Positions 33,243 through 44,809 of a DNA stretch of 64,000 nt are shown in pieces. The translations under genes were made by a program, and so were the position numbers. Positions within the stretch are counted from its first letter, which is position 1. Every line of letters starts with the position of its first letter. Source of the DNA: Dasypus novemcinctus (lineage: Eukaryota; Chordata; Mammalia; Cingulata; Dasypodidae); NCBI RefSeq assembly GCF_030445035.2, contig NC_080696.1, positions 25,495,661 to 25,559,660 on the forward strand, read 5' to 3'. The notes beneath the pieces were generated by a model. The model saw nothing but the letters and a program-made list of their open reading frames with translations, searched no databases and was not told the origin of the DNA.

Positions 33243-33782
33243 TGGATTAGAATAGATTTACTGATATTCTACTACAGAACTATTGTGACTAGTAACAGAA
33301 GAAATTGTAGCATTGGTGTGGAGAAAGTGGCCACAGTAGTTGCTGAGGGCAGGGAAAGGGAAGAAGAGATGTGATGTGAGGGCATTTTCAGGACTTGGAG
33401 TTGTCCTAAATGGTATTGCAGGGACAGATGCTGGACATTACATATCCTGCCATAACCCACCAAATGGACTGGGGAGAGTGTAAACTATAATGTAAACTAT
33501 TATCTATGTGGTGCAGCCGTGCTCCAAAATGTATTTACCAAATGCAATGAATGTGTCCCAATGATGAAAGAGGTGGTTGATGTGGGAGGAGTGAGGTGGG
33601 GGAATGTGTGGGGTATATGGGAACCTCACATTTTTTAATGTAACATTTTTTGTGGTCTATGTATCTTCAAAAAATATAATTAAAAAATGATGGGGTGGGG
33701 AAAGTGGGGTATACAGGAACATCCTATGTTTTTAATGTCACATTTTATGTGATCTATTAAGTTTCAAAAAGATAATTTGAAA
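33243..33782 (+). mobile_element. L1/HAL1 3'-end insertion with doubled terminal box
   Basis: A 540-bp 5'-truncated insertion of the end of module 2, bounded by a perfect 15-bp duplication AAAGATTCTATTAGA at 33,228-33,242 and 33,783-33,797. The last about 90 bp ('gggtatayrggaac...tgtaacattt..gtg.tcta') are present twice in tandem (about 33,600-33,690 and 33,693-33,780). Confidence 0.8.
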
Positions 33783-33797
33783 AAAGATTCTATTAGA

Positions 33798-33928
33798 AAA
33801 AAGTAGCTTTAGGGTTAGAAATATCTAATTCCTATTTAGGATAGGCAATCAACTCACTAGGTGATAAACTATCAAAATATCATAAAATGACTCAAATATT
33901 GGTTGCTGTTAGAGTACATACTAACTTC
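33798..33928. other. Short spacer before ERV-2
   Basis: Nothing recognised. Serves as the left flank of ERV-2. Confidence 0.5.
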
Positions 33929-34304
33929 TGCCACAACCTGCACAGGTGAACAGAGAAACTGAGAGGAGGCAATGGGAGCTAAAGAAAGATACATAGAGAC
34001 AAAGACAAGATTAGAGGGGGGCCAGGTGGGCCAGAGCTAGCTGATGGCAAAAACAAGGCCCTGAGCTGGCACCACAATCTTTATTTAAAGCAGTTAACTA
34101 GGTCATTGTTCTCAGAGCAGGCGCTATCAGGTATGAAGTTCTTTGAAGAGAGTTTTCTTAGAGTTTCTTCTTATCAGGACATTAGCTCCTTTCTGCTTAT
34201 TTGTAGGTACAGACGCAGCTGACCACACCCTCACCTCTTTGTGCACATCGATCCTCCTTAGCAACATGGCTCAAGCCCTGCACATTACTTCAGGGACCCT
34301 TACA
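33929..34304 (-). repeat. ERV-2 3' LTR
   Basis: 376 bp, ends TG...CA; pairs with 39,394-39,768 over its full length. The minus-strand AATAAAG signal is at 34,079-34,085. Confidence 0.9.
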
Positions 34305-34330
34305 GGATTCCCTTTTCTTTTTTGTTTGGA
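34305..34330 (-). other. ERV-2 polypurine tract
   Basis: On the minus strand AAAAAAGAAAAGGGAATCC directly precedes the 3' LTR start TGTAAGGGTC, the plus-strand priming site of reverse transcription. Confidence 0.75.
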
Positions 34331-34479
34331 CATCAGCTGTGCCTGTGTTAGGCTGGTTTCCTCTGAAACTCTTATCGGTCATTGACCATACCAGTCAGCT
34401 ACAAACTATTGTGCATGAGGCGCCATGGGAGTGATCAGAGGCCATGCTGAGCCTTTTGTGTGAGTTTAAGGTGTGTGGT

Positions 34480-35690
34480 TTCAGTTTGCAGATATTGAAG
34501 CCCTCAGAGCATTTGGCTGCAAAATAGAAAAAACATGCACCACAACACAACACAGACAATAAGGCCTACTAAATAGCAAAAGCTATGCTGCAACAGGTTC
34601 CAAGGATTGAAACTGCATAAAGTATGTAGGAGGTTCTTGGCCAATTGTTTGGGGTCCCTAACTGCCAGATGAGCAGTTTAGAGAGCTAAGATCTCATCGT
34701 GCAAGTGTTTTAGATCCATACTAATTTATTCATGATTCCATACCCCTTGTAGGTGCAGTTTCACTGCTATCCAGTTCAGGAAGTTTCATTGAATTGGACA
34801 GAGGTCACACAAACAAACGTGTACTGCAGATGGCATTGTACCATACATGGCACTGCAATGTCTTCAATTGATCTCCTAAAGAAAGGGCTGTTTCTTCCAA
34901 TGCATTTCATTTTGCTTCCAAGTTTTGGTCAATATGTTCCTAATTTTCTAATGCTAGTGAAGTGTTTTTAGCCAAATCATTTACAAAATGAGCTTTCTGA
35001 ATGCTATTTCCTAAGGCCACACCTGCAGCTACAGAGGAGGCTATAATGGTAATAAGCACAACAATGCCAGCAATGATCAGGCCAAGGGCTCCACAATGTC
35101 ATGACTCTAGTGTGTGCTACATGAGCTGCAATGTTCTTTCCCCAGGGTCATCATACCAGGGCACATCTAGGGTCATGGGGGGCATGACAAAGCTAGATTG
35201 TCAGACGATGAATAGATCATCAACCCAGTTAGCAGTGGTAATGCAGTTGTGAGGCTACAGAGGGGGCATTCTACCATATAGTAAGAACCCCAGAAGGAAC
35301 TATTTACATGGTCTGCTAAAACTTCATATGGGCTGGGTACACAGGCCTTCAATCCATGTCAAAACTGGCAACCATGTTCTGCAGTCCTAGTGCCTGTGAA
35401 ATTGGTATGATGGGTCGCAGTAACCAACTGCCACTGCTTATCCTGCAAAACAAACTTTGGAGAAGTGATGACATTAGCAACAAAACCTCCTGCAGACATG
35501 TAATGAAAATTTGGATGCCAGGGTTTCACACAGTGGGTCCAGGTATATTAAGTACCCAAGCCTCTTGAGATGTTATGAGCACAGGCTGGGACATAAGCAC
35601 ATGAGACCCAAGGATGAAAGTCCTTAAATTTTAAATTAGTGCTTTTAGTACAGAGTGGCAATGGGGGCCAGTGGTGCACAAGTGTGCACT
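34480..35690 (-). pseudogene. env: ERV-2 env remnant (TM region)
   Basis: In broken minus-strand frames I read a hydrophobic alanine/isoleucine-rich fusion-peptide-like stretch near 35,000-35,080, followed by a heptad-type helix and a cysteine pair toward 34,800. Upstream (35,100-35,640) cysteine/tryptophan-containing surface-unit-like sequence occurs. The position between pol and the polypurine tract supports env. Many stops. Confidence 0.55.
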
Positions 35691-35699
35691 GCCAAGAAC

Positions 35700-36120
35700 A
35701 TTACTGATTAATCCAGCTGGGTTTTTGAGTATGAAAGAACAATCCATTGGGGTTCCATGCCAAGTAATTGAATTGCACAAGCATGGCCCCTAGCAGCAAG
35801 GGTGGCAATCTCTTTTGTATAGGAAAGCACACTTTTTTGTAGACTATGAGACAGGTGAATCCACTCCAGGATGCCTATTGATTGCCACAAAACACCTGTA
35901 GGGGAAAAGTAGTGGCACAAATCAGTAATTCAACAGGCAAGGTAGTATCAAGTCGTGTTAGATGGGTGTCTGCTATTTTTTGCTGCATGAGATGTAGAGC
36001 AGACTCAGCTGTAGGGATGTGGAATCAGAGTCTCCTCAGAGAATGTCAACTAAAGGAGTTAAATCACTTGTGGTTAGTCCCAAAGAGGGTCACAACTAAT
36101 TAATGCCCCCTAACAATTTT
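35700..36120 (-). pseudogene. pol: ERV-2 pol, RT/RNase H connection remnant
   Basis: The frame 35,708-35,920 reads GILEWIHLSHSLQKSVLSYT and then AIQLLGMEPQWIVLSYSKTQ, the connection segment between RT and RNase H in class II ERV Pol. Pol ends abruptly here; the RNase H core and integrase are deleted. Confidence 0.6.
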
Positions 36121-36920
36121 TGGAAATCATTTAAAGTAGCTAAATGTGACACACGAATAGTTGGCCTTTGTGGCACTACTCACTTCTTTTCTACTAGATG
36201 GCCTAAGTAAGTGAAAGGAAAATCTTTTTGAACTTTTTCTGGAGCAATTTGCAGTCCCCACTGCATAAGAAGCTGTTGGGTATCTGTGAAATGTGAAAGC
36301 AACTGTTCTTCTGTTGCACAAGCCAATAGGATATCATCCATATAGTGAATAATATAGGCAGAAGGGTATTTTTCTCACATGGGGGTTATCGCCTTACTAC
36401 ATAAGCATGGCAGAGAGCAGGACTGTTGGCCATGCCTTGAGGCAGTACAGTCCAACAGAACCAGCATAAAGGTTGTTGAAAATTAGGGCTTGACAAGGAA
36501 AAGGCAAAATGGGGGTGGTCTGCAGGGTGCAAGAGAATAGTGCAAAGGCATCCTTTAGGTCTAGTACCGAAAGGTGATATTGTAAAGGGATAGTGGTTGG
36601 AGGTGGGAGTCCAGGTTGTAATGGACTCATAATTTGCATGGTTTTATTTACTGCATGCAGATCTTATAACAACTGCCAATTTCCTGATTTCTTTTTAATA
36701 ATAAAAATGGAAGTATTTCATGGACTAAAATTTTCAGAGATAGCCAGCAGCTCTCTGTTCATTCACTAGCATTTTGCATCAACTAACTTCTCCTGTGTAA
36801 GGGTCACTGATCACCCATACAGGTTCTTTGGATAGCCAAACTACGGGTGCTGCAGCTGTCTGGGTAGAAGTATCAGTAACCCCAGCTAAAAATGTGGGTA
36901 CCCTACCCTCTTTTGAGGAG
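36121..36920 (-). pseudogene. pol: ERV-2 reverse transcriptase remnant
   Basis: The YMDD catalytic codons are intact at 36,333-36,344 (minus) in the context IIHYMDDILL. Upstream, 36,397-36,639 reads QPGLPPPTTIPLQYHLSVLD then LKDAF, the RT palm segment with the first catalytic aspartate. The two lie in different frames, separated by stops and shifts. Confidence 0.8.
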
Positions 36921-37099
36921 GATGAGTCTGAGTTTGCATAGGTTCCAAAAAACCTTGTTATAGTTTTCCCAGGCCCTTTTTGGCATCATAACCCTGTTCT
37001 AACATTATTTGTGTAACAGCAGATGGGCTAACAAGAAAAGGCCAATATTACAAAGACTGTTTCATCCCCATAAATTAATTGGTCATGCTTGCAGGACAA

Positions 37100-37600
37100 A
37101 AGGCTGAAACCATTATGTCCTTCATCCTCCCATTGAATGAGTTGGGCACTATGGAAATGGTGCTGCATGGCACCCACCCCTTGTAAGGTACCTGATGCTG
37201 TTTCCATTGCAGGCCAATGTTGCTGTGCAATGACAGGTATATCAGCCCTTGTGTCTATGAGTTACTCAAAAAGCCTTGCCATTTAGGTGCAGTGTTAGTA
37301 ATGCCCATTCCGCCTGAATTAACAGAATCCAATAAGCAGCTGGTGAATGATCAGAGGGATGATGAGTTGAGGCAGCAGGAAGCAAAGTGAGGTGAGAAAA
37401 AGCATTATGAGGCTCCAACACAACAATAGAAGTAACAGTTACTACTAAGCGAATTTCTTCAGTATAAGTAGGGGTGATTAATGAAGAACAATTATTCCCT
37501 TCACAGCCAAATGAGGGATACCAAGAATTAGCCCATAGGAAGTTGGGGGTGTAGGACACCAGGTGCCAGTGGGAACAATCTGGGATCCCATTTCAGGGTT
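37100..37600 (-). pseudogene. pro: ERV-2 protease remnant, altered active site
   Basis: Minus codons at 37,247-37,255 read DTR within LIDTRADIPVIAQQHW, so the glycine of the aspartyl-protease DTG triad has become arginine. A stop lies two codons upstream of the leucine. The upstream frame (37,266-37,559) is where dUTPase would be expected, but I could not identify its motifs. Confidence 0.65.
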
Positions 37601-37879
37601 TTATACCCATCAGGTGGTGGGAATGAGTTCCATGTTGTTGATACATTGCTGTCGGGAATTGGAGGCAGTGAACTGGGCAGGGCTATTTCCAAGCCAAGGC
37701 TGTGCCACTTCAGGACAGAATAGGAGGAGTAGTTAGAGCCCCTACTATTTGGTGGGGCCAGGGTCGGCCCCACAAGTCATTTCCCAGGGACTGTACAGGT
37801 TGTTCCAATGCAGTGGTCTTAGACCGGCATTCATTTGCCCAAAGCTTGCCTCACTGTCAGCGAGGGCAAGTGCTAGGTG

Positions 37880-38110
37880 CTTGCACTCATGGACCCAACA
37901 GCAAAAGGGGAGAAGGATGAAAAACCACAGAAGGGCAGTTGCAATGAAAATGTCCTGGTTGTTGGCACTGAAAATAAGCCAGGTGAGAATTTTCAGTGGT
38001 GATTTTAAGAGCAGCTGTTAAAACTGCAGAAGGACCAATATCTGCACAAAGCTGGACATAGTCTGTGATGATGGCAGATTTTGATAAGGTCTGATAGCAT
38101 TTTTGCAAGC
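37880..38110 (-). pseudogene. gag: ERV-2 gag nucleocapsid remnant
   Basis: The frame 37,887-38,108 contains YFQCQQPGHFHCNC, a CX2CX4HX4C zinc knuckle in which the first cysteine is replaced by tyrosine. It is preceded by the end of the capsid. Confidence 0.75.
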
Positions 38111-38760
38111 TGCATTAACATTTTCAAATGTGAACTGTTTCACCACGATGCCCCCAGCTTCAGGATCAATCACTCACCCTACCACCTTAAAAAGATGGGC
38201 CACAAAGTCAGCATAAGTCTCTTCTGGTCCCTGCAAGATTTTGGATAATTCTAAGGATTTTTCTACCTGTGAGGGCAATTTTCTCTCGGTGTGTAAAGTA
38301 CAGAGACTGATTTGTTGGTAGGCCTGAAGCCCAAACAGCAATAGCTGTTGGAGAGGGTCTTATTGACCTGTGCCAGTAAGCATTTCCATGGAGACAGGCA
38401 CACCATGTGCTCAATTGTGATCAGCCAGTGCACTAGAATCCTCAAACAAATTACTTTTCCATATTAAATAATGCCCCCCAGAAAGACAGGCTTTAGCAAG
38501 AACTGTGCAGTCCTTTGGGCAAAGGGGGTCAGTACGCTGGGTTCCAAAAGGGATAGGGTGAAAGGTGAAGTAGGACCATAAATACTACAAGTCATTTTTA
38601 AATCTTTCAGCAATTTAAAAGGAATGGGGTCATTAGAGAGCAAGATCTGACCGGGATTTTTAGGGTCTGGGCCCTCTATCACTGGGAACAATTGGAACCC
38701 TGTGACATCTTCCCCAGCAAGACTCACCACCCCTTGCTGCAGTGGAGATACCAAAGGAAC
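38111..38760 (-). pseudogene. gag: ERV-2 gag capsid remnant
   Basis: The frame 38,464-38,754 reads PFKLLKDLKMTCSIYGPTSP, the class II capsid N-domain helix. A C-domain in shifted frames at 38,208-38,445 includes the turn ILRIIQNLAGT. At least one frameshift lies between the halves. Confidence 0.75.
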
Positions 38761-38863
38761 CTCTGCTTTATATGCGCAGGCCCTGCAGGGACAGAAGGGA
38801 GAGCTGTAACTAACAAGTTCTGATCATGCACAGATAATTGAGACATCTGGTGTTGTAGTTTCC

Positions 38864-39286
38864 CTAATCCAGAACCCAAGGGCACGGTAATCTCTTCCCC
38901 CTCTTCCTTGGAGTCCTTGGCAGCGCCGGAGAAGACCCCTTTAACCCTTTATTAACTGTGGATGCTAAAGCTTCAAACATAGGTTTGAATTCCAACTCTC
39001 TCAGAGGATCCAGAGAATCCCTTATTAAGCCCCACAAAGTAAAGGTGCACACTGGTACACCCTGTGGCCCTTCAGCAGTGTAACGGTCCCAAAGGCATTG
39101 GCTAACCTTCTGCCATGTCTCTTCATTTATGGTGCCTTCATTGGGAAACCAAGGGCAAGTCTGTTGCAAAAAAAATCTAAAAAATGTTTCCAGTTGTGAG
39201 GTAGTTACTTTTGAACTTCTGTCAGCTAACAAAGCTTTCAACATTTGGACATACAAACTATGCTGCAATGAATTGTGATTCCCCAT
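38864..39286 (-). pseudogene. gag: ERV-2 gag matrix, intact start
   Basis: A 140-codon frame starting MGNHNSLQHS, with glycine 2 for N-myristoylation. Helical matrix features follow, such as VQMLKALLADRSSKVTTSQL and QQTCPWFPNEGTINEETWQK. This is the longest gag frame in the provirus and starts about 100 bp downstream of the primer site, the correct place for gag initiation. It ends in a basic stretch (RTPRKRGKR). Confidence 0.8.
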
Positions 39287-39373
39287 TTTTTACACCCAGT
39301 GCTTCCTCCCTGTACTTACCACTCTTCACAGGGAGACTCCTTTTTGTCTTCTCATGATGTTCCTCCATACTCA

Positions 39374-39391
39374 GGTCCCTGTCGGGAACCA
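39374..39391 (-). other. ERV-2 primer binding site (tRNA-Glu-like)
   Basis: The minus strand reads TGGTTCCCGACAGGGACC two bases after the 5' LTR. It matches the complement of the tRNA-Glu 3' end with one missing T and one or two substitutions. Lysine-type sequence is absent. Confidence 0.55.
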
Positions 39392-39393
39392 CT

Positions 39394-39768
39394 TGCCACA
39401 ACCTGTGCCTGTGAACTGAGAATCTGAGGGAAGGTGTTGGAGCCAAAGAAAGACACATAGAGACAAAGACAAGTTTAGAGGGGGCCAGGTGGGCCAGGGG
39501 CTAGATGAGGGCAAAGCCAAGGCCCTGAGCTGGTACCACAAGCTTTATTTAAAGCAGTTAGCTAGGTCATTGTTCTCAGAGCAAGGGCTATCAGGCATGA
39601 AGTTCTTCAAAGAGGGTTTTCTTAGAGTTTCTTCTTATCAGGGCATCAGCTCCTTTCTGCTTAATTGCAGGTACAGAAACAGCTGACCACACCCTCACCT
39701 CTCTGTGCACATCGATCCTCCCTAACAATGTGGCTTGAGCCCCGCACATTACTTTGGGGACCCCTACA
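39394..39768 (-). repeat. ERV-2 5' LTR
   Basis: 375 bp, TG...CA ends, colinear with the 3' LTR. AATAAAG signal on minus at 39,543-39,549. Its outer end abuts L1 ORF2 sequence without a spacer. Confidence 0.9.
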
Positions 39769-42455
39769 GTAAAAATTTCACTATTTGCAGATAACATGTT
39801 GCTATACCTCTAAAGCCCTGAGAATCTAAGCTTCTAGAGTATATAAATGAGTTTCATAAAGTGGCAGGGTATAAGATAAATGTGAAAAAAAAGTGCAAAT
39901 ATCAGTAGCATTTCTATACACCAATAATGAACAATCTCAGGAGGAAATCAAGAAAAAATCCCATTTACAATAACAACTAAAACAATAAAATAACTGGAAT
40001 AAACTTAACTAAAGATGTAAATGACAGAAGAAGGGAAAACTGCACAACATTGTTAAAGGAAATTAGAAAACCTAAATAAATGAAAGAATATTTCCTGTTC
40101 ATGGATAGGAAGACTAAAGATTATTAACATGTTTATCCAACCCAAACTGATTTACAGATTTAATGCAATCCCAGTAAAAATTACCAGAGCATTTTTTACT
40201 GAATTGGAAAAGCTAACCATGAAATTTATTTGGAAGGGCAAGGGGCCCTGAATAGCCAAAGGCATACTGAAAAAGAGAAAATAAATTGGAGCAATCACAC
40301 TACCTGTCTTTAAAACATACTACAAAGCCACAGTGGTCAAAACTGCATGATACTGGCTCAAGGATAGGTATACTGACCAATGGAACTGAATTTAGAGTTC
40401 TGATGTAGATCCTTACACATACAGTCAACAGACATTCAACAATATCACAAGACCATTCGAATGGGTGAGAATGGCTTCTTCAAAAAATGGTGACTGGAGA
40501 ACTGGATATCCATGTCCAAAAGGATGAGAGAAGAACACCATCTCACAACTTATACAAAAATTAACTCAAGAAGGATGAAAGATCTAAATATAAGAGCCAA
40601 GGCCATAAATATCTTAGAAGATAGTGTACAGAAGCATCTACAGGATCTTGTATTAGGAAATGGTTTAATGAACTTTATACCCAAAGCATGAGCAGTGAAA
40701 GAAAAAATGGATAAATGGGAACTTCTCAAAATTAAAAACTTTTGCACCCCAAAGGAGTTGTCAAGAAAGTGAAAAGATAGCCTACTCAATGAGAGAAAAT
40801 ATTTGGTAACCACATATCCGATGGGCATAATATCCAGCATATATAAAGAAATCCTACCCCTTGAAAATAAAAAGACAACCTATTTAAATAATGGGCAAGA
40901 GATTTGAATAGACACTTCTCCAAAGAAGAAACACAAATGTCTAAAAAGCACATGAAAAGATGCTCAACATCACTAGCAACTAGAGAAATGAAAATCAAAA
41001 CCACAATGAGATAACATCTTACAACCATTAGACTGGCTGCTATTAAAAAAACAGAGGACTAAATATCTTGGAGAGGACACTTGGAGGAATGGGAACTTTT
41101 ATCCACTGCTGGTGGGAAGGCAGAATGATGCAGCCATTTTGGAGGACAGTTTGTTGGTTCCTCAGGAAGCTAACTGTAGAACCCCCGTATGATCCAGCAA
41201 TTCCACTCCTGGGTATATATAAGAAGAATTGAAAGCAGGAACAAGAACAGATATATGCACACCAATGTTCATAGCGGTATTATTTATTATTGCCCAAAGT
41301 TGGAAAGAACCCAAATGGTCAAAAACAGATGAGTGGATAAACAAATTGTATATACACACAATGGAGTATTACTCAGTTGTAAGAAAGAATGCAGTATTAA
41401 TACATGGGATAGCATGGATGAATCTTGAAGACCTTATGTTGAGTGAAGCAAGCCTGGCACTATAGGACAAATATTACATTACCTCACTGATAAGAATTAA
41501 GCAAATTGAAAAGACTCAGAACTAGAGTCTGGAAGGAAGGTTTACAGGAGACAGGAGAAAGAAGATTGTGAGCCAATACCAATATGGGCAAAATCTATCA
41601 TAAGGTGGAAGTGTATAGTTGTGCAGTGGATGGGCATGACAGTGGTGCAGTGATGCGACCAGGTTGGGCAGTGCTCGTTTGTGAGGGTGGGTTGGACTGT
41701 ACATGGATGTGGGGATGGGACCAGGTGAACACTGAGAATTTGCAGTATGTGGTTGAAACTACAATGTTGGGAATGTTTTCTGGGAGTATGACAGGGGGAC
41801 ATTACTGGTTTAGATTGTGTTTCAGGGCATTCAGGACAGGGCACACCTGGGGCAGGCTTCTGAGGAGTGTGTGTGTTCATCTTGTCATAGTGTGTTTTAT
41901 CATTGGTTGGAGGTCCACATAATAAATGGGCAGGTGTTGGGCTCCCATTCTGGGGTGTCCTGCTATGTTCTCAAATTGAGGGTCAAGAGTCTCTCGAAAG
42001 CATAGATAGTGCCTAATAGGGGAGGACAGGCTTGTATGTCAAGCCTTCAAAGTTGTCACAAGTAAATATTAATCTTGTTCTTCAAGGAGTGAAGCTTGGT
42101 TGCTGCCCAGTTGCCAAGGGGAGGGGGAGGGAGCATTGGGCATTTTGGGGGTGATGGAAGTGTTCTACAAGATCTTGCAATGATGGATACAGGTCATGTT
42201 TCATAAAAACATGTTTCATAAAAATTTACAAAGGAAATTATCCAAAATGTAAACCACAATGTAAATCATTGACCATGATTAGTAGCAATGTTTCCATATT
42301 TATGTGTATATTGGAACAAACGTACCATACATTTTAAAATGTTATTAATAGGGGAAAGGGGGAAAGGTGAAGGCTGTTGGATATATCAGAATCCCCTATA
42401 TTCTGTACGTGACTTTTCTGTAACCTAAACCTTCTTTGAAGACAATTAAAAAAAA
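39769..42455 (+). mobile_element. L1 ORF2 3' half plus 3'-UTR module 1
   Basis: Begins inside ORF2 at the RT segment 'tttcactatttgcagataacatg' (the FADD-type catalytic region) and runs through ORF2 to about 41,510 ('ggagtattactcagttgtaagaaag', 'catggatgaatcttgaag'). Module 1 of the 3' UTR (41,560-42,440) follows and matches 24,625-25,520. Many stops; inactive. Important because it places module 1 directly downstream of true L1 ORF2. Confidence 0.8.
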
Positions 42456-42957
42456 AAAAAGACACTAGGTAATAAACAGAAGAAAATGTTACTGTACATA
42501 CAAGATAACAGAACTTATAGTGATGAAAGACACAATGTCAAAAATATTATTTTACAATGGAAGAAACTAAATCATTGATGTGGAGACAATGGCCACGTGG
42601 AGATGATGAAGTCAGGGAGAGGAAAAAAGCAGTTTAATATGGGGGCATTTTCTGGACTTGGAATTGTCCTGAGTGATATTGCAATGACAGATATGGGCCA
42701 ATATATATATGGCCATAAAGTACAGAATTTAATGGGATGGAGTGCAAACTACAATGTAAACTATAATCCATGCTTAGTGGCAATGTTCCAAAATGTGTTC
42801 ATCAATTGCAATGAATGTACCACACTAATGCAAGAAGTTGTTATTGTGGGGAAGCATGGGAGGTGTGGGGAGTGGGGCATAGAGGAATCCCTTATATTTT
42901 TTATGTAACATTTTATGTAATCTAAGTATGTTTTAAAAATAAATAAAAAATAGATAT
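42456..42957 (+). repeat. 3'-UTR module 2, internally deleted
   Basis: The first about 90 bp ('gaagaaaatgttactgtacatacaagataaca') match 25,550-25,640 and 58,650-58,740. The sequence then jumps to the last 380 bp of module 2 ('gatgtggagacaatggccac', 'gcaaactacaatgtaaactataa'). It is stacked behind module 1 of the L1. Confidence 0.65.
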
Positions 42958-44755
42958 TAAAAAAAGAAAGCAGTGGGGAATAAAACACCCCCCCCCAAAT
43001 CACACTAAGTTCACAAAATTTTTTTTTCTAATTTAATATTTTATTTTTTATTATTCCACATTTTCTGTAACTTTTCATATTTTGTTATTTTTAAAACTAT
43101 CATTTCATTTTCTTAGTAATTGTATTTGCTTATTTTCTTAGCTACATTTTTTAAGAAGTTTTGGATCACAGAAAGGTTAGCTCTGTGGCAGGGGAGGATC
43201 ACTGGTGTGGGGAGTCAGTGAAGGAGATGTATGGAGGAGGTTCCCCTGGGGCAAACCTTCATAAAAGGCATATAAATGTGTTCAAGTGCTCATGGGGCAT
43301 TGTCAGGGTGGGTGGAGATTCACCCAATAACTGAAAGAATATCAAATTCCCATCCTGGGTAGCTCTGCCATATTCTCTAATGCAATAGCAAGAACCCCCC
43401 GAATACAGGGGCAGTGACTAGTGAAGGAGGTTGGAATATTGACGGGCACTTCTTATTAATGGATGGACTTATGAACCTTTAATTTTGAAATTGAAACTTA
43501 GCCTAGTATTATAGGGTATCTAAAAATTACCTCCTGAGAGCCTCCTTGCTTCTCAAATGTGGCCTCTGTCTAAGCTGAACTCAGCATATAAACACTTTTC
43601 CCCCAGTGTGGGAAATGACTCCCAGAGATGAGCCCTCCCAGGCATGGAGGGATTACTACCAGGCACCAAGTAGCAATGCAACTGGAAAAAAGACATTGAC
43701 CAAAAGGGGAAAGGGTAAAGACAAATGAGTTTATATGACTAAGAGATTTCAAAGTGAGTCAGGGATCATTCCAGAGGTTATGCTTGGGCATGTCTCAGCA
43801 GGATCTCACTGACTGCCAAATTAGATATTTCCTCAGATAGTGGAGGCATTCAGACACCACTGGTAAGGCAGACAGCTCAGGAGTTTGGTGACCTGCCAGT
43901 GGACCCTATTTGGGAACTTGTGCTCCCCAGCGTGACAGAGCTGGACTCAGTTTTGGTTTTCCTACATGTGGCTCCTTTCCCCTTCTATTTGAACCTATAG
44001 TTAGTGCTAGAGTTGATGGGTATATGTCCAAGAGACTTAAATCTTTGGGTTGTCCATGTGCCAGCTTGGCCCTGAATCTCAACAGAATTGCAACACCTAC
44101 TCTCTAGTTCATTAGAATCACCCAGGACAACTAACAAGGAGATGATGATGGGCAACAACCACCCAAAGGAACAGAGAGCCTGCAACTGCAAGCAAGATAG
44201 TCCTATCCATCTGCACCATAGGATCTAAACCTCTCAAATAGAGGTGGAGTAGCCATCACCATCCCCGTTTCCTTAGGATTGGGGAATGAATGACGGACTA
44301 AAGTAGACTTCCTGGTATTCTATTATAGATTTATTGTGATTTTAGCAATGGAAGAACTTTTATCATTGATGTGGAAGCAGTGGCCACTGGATGTTCTGAG
44401 GCAAGAGAGAGGGAAAACAGGCATATTATGGGGACATTTTCAGGAATTGGGAATTGTCCTGAATGACATTGCAATAACAAATACAAGCCATTTTATATCT
44501 TGTCATAACTTACAAAATTGTGTAGGAGGGAGTGTAATCTACAATGTAAACTATAATCCATTCTTAGTGACAATGCTCCAAAATGTGTTTAGCAGTTGTA
44601 TCAAATGTACCAAACTAATGAAGGATGTTAATGTGGACAAATGTGGGAGGGGTTGGGAGAAGGGCATATGGGAATCCCTTATATTTTATATGTAACATTT
44701 ATGTAATCTAAGTATCTTTTAAAAATTAAAAACTATTATTTAAAAAAACCCAAGG
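42958..44755 (+). repeat. 3'-UTR module 2, near full length
   Basis: Second module 2 copy in tandem behind the deleted one. It aligns with 58,640-60,490 and 27,100-28,815, and ends with 'tatgtaacatttatgtaatctaagtatcttttaaaa'. No coding capacity. Confidence 0.7.
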
Positions 44756-44809
44756 GATATTTGTTTAGAAAGGTGTCTTTGCCACAAACCCTATCCAAAG
44801 TCAATGTTG

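Larger units (their letters stand above)
33929..39768 (-). mobile_element. ERV-2: class II provirus with both LTRs
   Basis: Minus-strand provirus of 5.84 kb: 5' LTR 39,768-39,394, primer site, gag matrix-capsid-nucleocapsid, protease, RT with YMDD, RT/RNase H connection, then a jump to env-like TM sequence, polypurine tract and 3' LTR 34,304-33,929. RNase H end and integrase are missing, so at least 2 kb has been lost. All genes carry stops. The LTRs differ at roughly one position in nine by eye, indicating an old insertion. No target duplication is found at the outer ends. Confidence 0.88.
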
